Positions 6,434 to 11,133 of a stretch of 11,133 bases of DNA are shown one piece after another. Location of the stretch: the NCBI GenBank assembly GCA_002378975.1, contig DFST01000173.1, positions 818 to 11,950 of the forward strand, given 5' to 3'. The DNA is from Chitinophagaceae bacterium UBA3430 (GTDB taxonomy: Bacteria; Bacteroidota; Bacteroidia; Chitinophagales; Chitinophagaceae). The notes beneath the pieces were generated by a model. It did no database searches. It was not told the origin of the DNA and worked only from the letters and a program-made list of their open reading frames with translations. Each line of letters begins with the position of its first letter. Within the stretch, counting starts at the first letter, position 1. The position numbers and the translations under genes are program-made.

Positions 6434-8080
6434 TCATGACTCCGCCTCCACACCCTGCGGGTGCGTATTTGAAACGAGACGCTGTTGCTCCAACGCGGCT
6501 TTGATGAAATGTACAAAAATGGGATGCGGATTTTCCACCGTGCTTTTCAGCTCCGGATGGTACTGCACCCCGATGAAGAAAGGATGACCTTTCAATTCGA
6601 TGACCTCGACCAAACCACTGTCCGGATTCAGGCCACTGGCCATCATTCCGGCCTGTTCAAAGGCGGCTAGATACTGGTTATTGAATTCCCAACGATGCCG
6701 ATGTCTTTCCGAAATGGCAGACGTACCATAGATGCGTTCAGCTAGGCTACCCGATTTCAATGAGCAGGGATAAGCACCCAGTCGCATAGTGCCTCCCTTG
6801 GCCTGTAACTTTTTTTGACCTTCCATCAAATCAATGACCGGGTCGGGCGTTTGTGCGTCCATCTCGGTAGAGTGTGCCTTGGGATGATGAAGTACATGAC
6901 GGGCAAACTCGATGGCAGCCATCTGCATACCCAAACAGATTCCAAAGAAGGGCAGTCCATTTTCTCGCGCATAGCGAACCGCCTCGATCTTCCCTTCAAC
7001 GCCTCGATGGCCAAATCCGGGAGCTACCAACAATCCATCCAGTCCACTTAGCTGCGCGGCAACATTCGCCGGCGTAATGTGCTCACTGTGCAAATTCACT
7101 ACCTGCACCTCCACTTCTTGCACAGCACCGGCATGCACAAAAGCTTCCAAGATCGACTTGTAGGCATCTTGCAATTCAATGTATTTTCCAATGAGGCCAA
7201 TGGAAACCGTGTGCTTGGGATTCTTCAATTTGACCAGAAAGTCATTCCATTTCGACAGGTCGGGTTCTTGTTTGCTTTTCAGATTCAGTTTTTTCATGAC
7301 GATGGTATCCAATCCTTCCCGCATCATCATCAGGGGAACTTCGTAGATCGTCTCCGCATCGGCTGATTCAATGACTGCTTCCTGACGAACGTTGCAGAAC
7401 AAGGCGATCTTTCGGCGCAATTCCTGAGACAATGACCGCTCCGTACGACAAACGATTACGTCGGGATGCACCCCTTCTTGACTGAGCATGCGCACACTGT
7501 GTTGCGTAGGCTTTGTCTTCAATTCCTTGGCTGCACGCAAATACGGGATCAAGGTCAAATGCACCACCATGGTATCTTCCTCGGGTAATTCCCATTGCAA
7601 TTGACGCACAGATTCAACAAAAGGCAAGCTTTCAATATCGCCCACCGTACCGCCAATCTCCGTGATCACTGCATCGTAATTTCCACTTTCCCCCAACAAA
7701 CGCATTCGGCGCTTGATCTCATCGGTAATGTGCGGTACGACTTGTACCGTCTTTCCCAAATAAGCCCCCTGACGCTCTTGTTCGATGACCGTCTGATAGA
7801 TTCGTCCCGTTGTTACGTTGTTGGCCTGGGAGGTAAAGATGTTCAGGAATCGTTCGTAGTGCCCCAAATCAAGATCGGTTTCCGCCCCGTCTTCGGTTAC
7901 GTAACACTCCCCATGCTCATAGGGGTTGAGGGTACCCGGATCTACGTTGATGTAGGGATCGAATTTCTGGATGGTCACCCGCAATCCACGGGCTTGCATG
8001 AGTTTTGCCAAGGAGGCAGCAACAATTCCTTTACCCAATGAGGAGGTTACACCCCCGGTTACAAAAATATACTTGGCCAT
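6434..8080 (-). CDS. pyrG: CTP synthase (glutamine-hydrolysing)
   Basis: This 548-residue enzyme converts UTP to CTP with ATP and glutamine-derived ammonia, the last step of pyrimidine nucleotide synthesis. The N-terminal synthetase domain begins MAKYIFVTGGVTSSLGKG, the P-loop-like ATP site (9-18), and continues with KFDPYINVDPGTLNPYEHGE (39-58), the GHYERF region (73-78) and EIGGTVGDIES (141-151). The C-terminal class I glutamine amidotransferase domain (about 293-535) has the nucleophile Cys382 in GICLGMQMA and the His508/Glu510 pair in YHPE. All catalytic elements are present and the length is normal. A promoter-like pair precedes it, and yidC follows 37 bases downstream. A threonine replaces the more common valine in GGVVSSLGKG, which is a conservative change. 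The ATG has no Shine-Dalgarno, like most genes here. Confidence 0.98.
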   Translation of the reverse strand: MAKYIFVTGGVTSSLGKGIVAASLAKLMQARGLRVTIQKFDPYINVDPGTLNPYEHGECYVTEDGAETDLDLGHYERFLNIFTSQANNVTTGRIYQTVIEQERQGAYLGKTVQVVPHITDEIKRRMRLLGESGNYDAVITEIGGTVGDIESLPFVESVRQLQWELPEEDTMVVHLTLIPYLRAAKELKTKPTQHSVRMLSQEGVHPDVIVCRTERSLSQELRRKIALFCNVRQEAVIESADAETIYEVPLMMMREGLDTIVMKKLNLKSKQEPDLSKWNDFLVKLKNPKHTVSIGLIGKYIELQDAYKSILEAFVHAGAVQEVEVQVVNLHSEHITPANVAAQLSGLDGLLVAPGFGHRGVEGKIEAVRYARENGLPFFGICLGMQMAAIEFARHVLHHPKAHSTEMDAQTPDPVIDLMEGQKKLQAKGGTMRLGAYPCSLKSGSLAERIYGTSAISERHRHRWEFNNQYLAAFEQAGMMASGLNPDSGLVEVIELKGHPFFIGVQYHPELKSTVENPHPIFVHFIKAALEQQRLVSNTHPQGVEAES

Positions 8081-8254
8081 GTTGCGTTAGTTTCAAATGA
8101 AATCTTGGGCAAGCAGGCTTACCAAAGACGAGTGACCAGCGGAAAGAATGGGAAAAATCCGAGAGGTCGTGTAAAGGTAGCTGAAAAAAGGGGTCGAGAG
8201 AAATGAAGTCGATTGCTGTGGAAAATCAGTGACCAAAAACCATGTACGGTTGAA
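8081..8254. other. Intergenic region between hldD and pyrG
   Basis: These 174 bases hold the candidate pyrG promoter and no gene that I can support. Just after the hldD stop on the minus strand is a weak four-pair hairpin (AACC/GGTT, loop GTACAT) followed by three Ts. Further on, a run of six Ts follows GACCCC but without a convincing stem. No clear terminator can be called. Confidence 0.5.
8094..8126 (-). promoter_or_regulatory. Candidate pyrG promoter
   Basis: The minus strand has TTTG (8123-8126), a 21-base spacer, then TTCATTTG (8094-8101), one mismatch from TAnnTTTG. The spacing lies within the 17-23 bases typical of Bacteroidota promoters. The predicted start near 8089 would leave a leader of only about 9-10 bases before the pyrG ATG, too short for a CTP-sensing attenuator. 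Confidence 0.4.
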
Positions 8255-9226
8255 CTAATTCATCAAATATCCTTGCACATAATCCGTCACCCCTTCCTCT
8301 AAACTAAAAAAGGCACGATCGTAGCCGACCGATCTAAGTTTTTGCATCGGCGCTTGGGTATAATACTGGTAGGTTTCCCGCAGATCTTGCGGCATATCGA
8401 TGTATTGAATGTTGACGGGGCGACCCATGGCCGTAAACACGGCTCGGATTAGGTCATTAAAGGAACGGGCCTGCCCCGAACCCAGATTATAAACGTCCGA
8501 CTTGGGCTGGGTGCAGATCAACCACTCCACCACGCGGACGATGTCCTTGACGTATACAAAATCTCGTTTTTGCTCGCCATCGGCCACCCCCGATTGATGC
8601 GATCGAAACAAGCGAACTACTCCTTGATCGAGGATCTGATGGTAACCATGAAATACCATACTGGCCATGCGGCCTTTGTGCGCCTCCCGATATCCATAAA
8701 CATTAAAAAACTTCAACCCATACCAGTGCGGAGGGCGATCGGTTTGAGCCAATGCCCACTGATCGAACTGATGCTTGGACAACCCATATGGATTCAACGG
8801 CTGCAATTGATCCAACAAGGATTCATCATCGGCATACCCCTGCGCGCCGGCTCCATAGGTCGCGGCCGAGGAAGCGTAGATCAAGGGCACCTTATTTTTG
8901 GAACAGTACGACCAAATGGCTTTGGAATAATTCAGGTTCAGCCGCTCATGAACAGCATAATCGAACTCCGTCGTATCGGTACGAGCCCCCAGGTGGATCA
9001 CCCAATCGACCAAAACCTCACCGGCATTCAATTGCTCAATCAACTCTTCGCGGTGTATGCAGGTTATGTGCTGCAGATCGGACCAGTTCGGCTGCTTGTC
9101 GGAACGCGAGAAATCGTCAACCAGAATCAACTTGACGTCCGAGGTAGCCTGCATGGCATGAGCCAAATGCCCTCCAATAAAACCGGCAGCACCCGTGATC
9201 AATATGGTTGGGCGAACAGTGTCCAT
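8255..9226 (-). CDS. hldD: ADP-L-glycero-D-manno-heptose 6-epimerase
   Basis: This 323-residue short-chain dehydrogenase/reductase epimerises ADP-D-glycero-D-manno-heptose to the L-glycero form used for the LPS inner core, in the cytoplasm. The N-terminal NAD(P) site is TGAAGFIGG (11-19), followed by DDFSRSDK (37-44) where the cofactor ribose is gripped. GARTDTTE (80-87), SSAATYGAG (119-127) and the catalytic YxxxK at Tyr147/Lys151 (NPYGLSK) follow. FFNVYGYREAHKGRMASM (173-190) carries the family-typical Lys184. The KRDFVYVKDIV (220-230) and VYNLGSGQARSF (245-256) blocks complete the substrate domain. These blocks separate HldD from GalE-type epimerases. The LFRSHQSGVADGEQ loop is a little longer than in the E. 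coli enzyme. The gene starts 8 bases after the purL stop, has no promoter box and no Shine-Dalgarno, so it is likely co-transcribed with purL. Confidence 0.93.
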   Translation of the reverse strand: MDTVRPTILITGAAGFIGGHLAHAMQATSDVKLILVDDFSRSDKQPNWSDLQHITCIHREELIEQLNAGEVLVDWVIHLGARTDTTEFDYAVHERLNLNYSKAIWSYCSKNKVPLIYASSAATYGAGAQGYADDESLLDQLQPLNPYGLSKHQFDQWALAQTDRPPHWYGLKFFNVYGYREAHKGRMASMVFHGYHQILDQGVVRLFRSHQSGVADGEQKRDFVYVKDIVRVVEWLICTQPKSDVYNLGSGQARSFNDLIRAVFTAMGRPVNIQYIDMPQDLRETYQYYTQAPMQKLRSVGYDRAFFSLEEGVTDYVQGYLMN

Positions 9227-9234
9227 GTGGTGTT

Positions 9235-11133
9235 TTATAAGCTAGACTCCTTGGACATTAACTGACCGATCGCGGATTCATGCAATGCTTTCCAATCACC
9301 GATCACTCCCCAAGATTCGCCGCCCACAAATACTTCCCCTGGCGTAACGACGCCAATGGCTTCACAAGGGAATGCCCCAACAGCTTGCAAGAATTGTGCC
9401 TGTTGATCGATCGACACGGAAACCACCACACGGCTTTGCGATTCACCGAACAAAAATGCATCGGGTCGAATTTCATTGGCCAGCTGAATGGAAAATCCAA
9501 GCCCATTCGGGAAAGCCGATTCACACAGGGTTTGGAACAATCCGCCTTCACTCACATCGTGTGCGGAATGGATCTGCTTGTTGGCAATCAGCAGCTGAAT
9601 CAGTTGCTGGAGTTGGTATTCGGTGTCCAGATCAAAGGCCGGCGCGGGCGAATGTTCGATCTGGTGATAATGCGCCAAATATTGAGAAGAGCCAAGGTCG
9701 TTGGTAGCAGGACCAAGCAGATACAACAGCGAATCCACTTGTTTGAAATCCAGGGTCATGCGCTCATCCAACGACTGGAGCAATCCAACCATTCCAATCG
9801 TAGGGGTTGGATATACCGGACCATCGGGGTTCTGGTTATAAAAACTAACATTGCCGCCGGTGACCGGTGTGTCAAATTTCCGACAAGCCTCCCCCATTCC
9901 TTGCACTGCCTGTACAAATTGATAGTAAACCTCCGGATCGTAGGGATTACCAAAATTCAGGCAATTGGTCACGCCGAGCGGCATGCCCCCGCTGCAAACG
10001 ATGTTTCGGGCGGCCTCGCTGACGGCAATCATCGCTCCTTTGTACGGATCGGCATAAACGTATCGACTGTTGCAATCAGTCGTAATGGCCAAGGCCTTTT
10101 CGGTAGGCTTGATGAGGACGATGGCAGCATCGGAAGGCGCATTGGTGCTGGCATTGGCGGCGCCCACCATGCTGTCGTACTGATGATAAACCCATTGCTT
10201 GGATGCCAAGGTGGGTCGCGTAATTAAGAATGAAGCAACGGCTCGCAGATCAGTTGGGATGGAAACAGCATTCGGATCGAATGCCCGGATCTTATCCAAA
10301 TAAGCCGGCTCTCGGTAACTACGCTCGTATTGGGGCGCTCCTCCTCCTAAAACCAACAACTCAGCTGGAAGCTGGGCGTCCAATTGACCATTCATATAGA
10401 AGCTAAGCAAGCCATCATCCGTTACTTCCCCGATGACCGAACAAGGCAGATCCCACTTTTCGAAAATGGCCGCGATCTCCTGTTCTCTTCCTTTCTGCGC
10501 CACCAACAGCATCCGTTCCTGACTCTCACTGAGCAACAATTCCCAGGTCTTCATGTTGGCTTGTCGCGTAGGTACTTTATCGAGATCGATGCGCATGCCC
10601 ACGCCCCCTTTGGCGCTCATTTCAGCCGTGGAGCAAATGATCCCGGCCGCTCCCATGTCCTGCATACCAACCACCGCACCGGTTTGTATCACTTCCAAAC
10701 AAGCTTCCAATAGTTTTTTCTCTTGAAAGGGATCCCCCACTTGTACGGCTGGTAATTCTTGCACACTTTCTGCGGTGATGTCCGCAGAAGCAAACGAAGC
10801 CCCACCGATACCATCTTTTCCAGTAGCACTACCTACGAACAGCACGGGATTGCCCAATCCTTCCGCGGTTGCAGAAACTGTTTTTCCTGCCGCTACGATG
10901 CCCACACTCATGGCGTTCACCAAGGGGTTGGTATGATAGCAACGATCGAAATAGATTTCGCCTCCCACCGTGGGTACGCCGAAACAATTTCCATAATGTC
11001 CAATGCCATGAACCACGCCCGCCAACAAATGCTGAGTCTTGGCATCTTCTAGGTTTCCAAAGCGAAGGGAGTTTAGGGAAGCGATTGGCCGAGCACCCAT
11101 GGTGAAAATATCCCGGTGAATACCTCCCACCCC
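9235..11133 (-). CDS. purL: Phosphoribosylformylglycinamidine synthase, PurL subunit, 5' truncated
   Basis: The frame is open to the window edge and ends in TAA at 9235-9237, so 632 C-terminal residues are present and roughly 110 are missing. The enzyme makes FGAM from FGAR with ATP and ammonia in de novo purine synthesis. Visible signatures in order are GGIHRDIFTMGARPIASLNS at the edge, PTVGGEIYFDRCY (about 54-66), GKDGIGGASFAS (105-116), QDMGAAGIICSTAEMSAKGG (158-177), the mid-protein NASTNAPSDAA linker start of the second half, DPYKGAMIAVSEAARNI (362-378), NCLNFGNP (390-397), TGGNVSFYNQ (425-434) and HDVSEGGLFQTL (525-536). The upstream ESHNHP segment with the catalytic histidine lies outside. 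There is no glutaminase domain at the C-terminus, so this is the short PurL type that works with PurS and PurQ. The 3' end abuts hldD. Confidence 0.96.
   Translation of the reverse strand, partial: GVGGIHRDIFTMGARPIASLNSLRFGNLEDAKTQHLLAGVVHGIGHYGNCFGVPTVGGEIYFDRCYHTNPLVNAMSVGIVAAGKTVSATAEGLGNPVLFVGSATGKDGIGGASFASADITAESVQELPAVQVGDPFQEKKLLEACLEVIQTGAVVGMQDMGAAGIICSTAEMSAKGGVGMRIDLDKVPTRQANMKTWELLLSESQERMLLVAQKGREQEIAAIFEKWDLPCSVIGEVTDDGLLSFYMNGQLDAQLPAELLVLGGGAPQYERSYREPAYLDKIRAFDPNAVSIPTDLRAVASFLITRPTLASKQWVYHQYDSMVGAANASTNAPSDAAIVLIKPTEKALAITTDCNSRYVYADPYKGAMIAVSEAARNIVCSGGMPLGVTNCLNFGNPYDPEVYYQFVQAVQGMGEACRKFDTPVTGGNVSFYNQNPDGPVYPTPTIGMVGLLQSLDERMTLDFKQVDSLLYLLGPATNDLGSSQYLAHYHQIEHSPAPAFDLDTEYQLQQLIQLLIANKQIHSAHDVSEGGLFQTLCESAFPNGLGFSIQLANEIRPDAFLFGESQSRVVVSVSIDQQAQFLQAVGAFPCEAIGVVTPGEVFVGGESWGVIGDWKALHESAIGQLMSKESSL

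Noticed and set aside
8131..8235. Direct repeat AGTGACCA (8131-8138 and 8228-8235) in the hldD-pyrG gap.
   Set aside because: One eight-base repeat in a 174-base gap is expected by chance about a quarter of the time, and the flanks do not match.
8160..8254. Possible intrinsic terminator after hldD.
   Set aside because: The only stems are about four pairs and the T-run of six is not adjacent to a stem.
8570..9265. A 231-codon open frame antisense to hldD, running past its start.
   Set aside because: Codon-aligned with hldD on the opposite strand and has no domain, signal peptide or initiation context.
9280..10227. A 315-codon open frame on the plus strand opposite purL.
   Set aside because: It is in the codon-aligned antisense register of purL, where it stays open simply because TTA, CTA and TCA codons are rare in the sense gene. 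The product shows no family features.
1..11133. Mobile elements, CRISPR arrays, tRNA or rRNA genes, riboswitches, phage or defence genes.
   Set aside because: None found; the window is filled by housekeeping and envelope genes with consistent composition and short gaps.

Overview
The window looks like ordinary chromosome from a member of the Bacteroidota, probably of the Chitinophagia/Saprospiria kind. Three things point there. The gene content includes a YidC with a large periplasmic domain, a bacterial ComA-type phosphosulfolactate synthase and a secreted protein resembling the DUF4412/GLPGLI families. The promoters match the phylum's characteristic TAnnTTTG -7 box. Shine-Dalgarno sequences are almost absent. 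No species can be named from the sequence alone. There are no mobile elements, RNA genes, CRISPR arrays or signs of transfer. Genes are tightly packed and the longest gene-free stretches are about 171-174 bases.

Left part (1-3308): the 3' end of a hotdog-fold thioesterase on the plus strand meets a minus-strand cluster tail to tail, with a 12-base overlap. Read in its own direction, the cluster is a TPR-repeat protein (3308-1890), phosphosulfolactate synthase ComA (1847-1077) and shikimate dehydrogenase AroE (1077-334). comA and aroE share one base of a TGATG stop/start, so they are probably translationally coupled. ComA makes phosphosulfolactate from phosphoenolpyruvate and sulfite, the first step toward sulfonates. 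AroE performs the fourth step of the shikimate pathway, which also draws on phosphoenolpyruvate.

Middle (3309-8080): a short divergent region leads to a small secreted protein of unknown function on the plus strand. Convergent to it is a minus-strand series of CTP synthase PyrG (8080-6434), membrane insertase YidC (6396-4561) and a secreted DUF4412-like protein (4516-3836).

Right part (8081-11133): an ADP-glyceromanno-heptose 6-epimerase (HldD, LPS inner-core sugar) lies 8 bases behind a PurL (FGAM synthase) whose N-terminus is cut off by the window edge.

The most informative non-coding signal is a set of exact TAnnTTTG boxes in the short gaps before comA, yidC, the DUF4412-like gene and the small secreted gene, plus a near match with a well-spaced TTTG before pyrG. 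All face the gene they precede. The two genes that abut their upstream neighbour (aroE, hldD) lack such a box. This suggests most genes here have their own promoter even though they are lined up like operons. I see no convincing new biological system. The best leads are the ComA cluster, the two uncharacterised secreted proteins and a possibly leaderless transcript at 3480.
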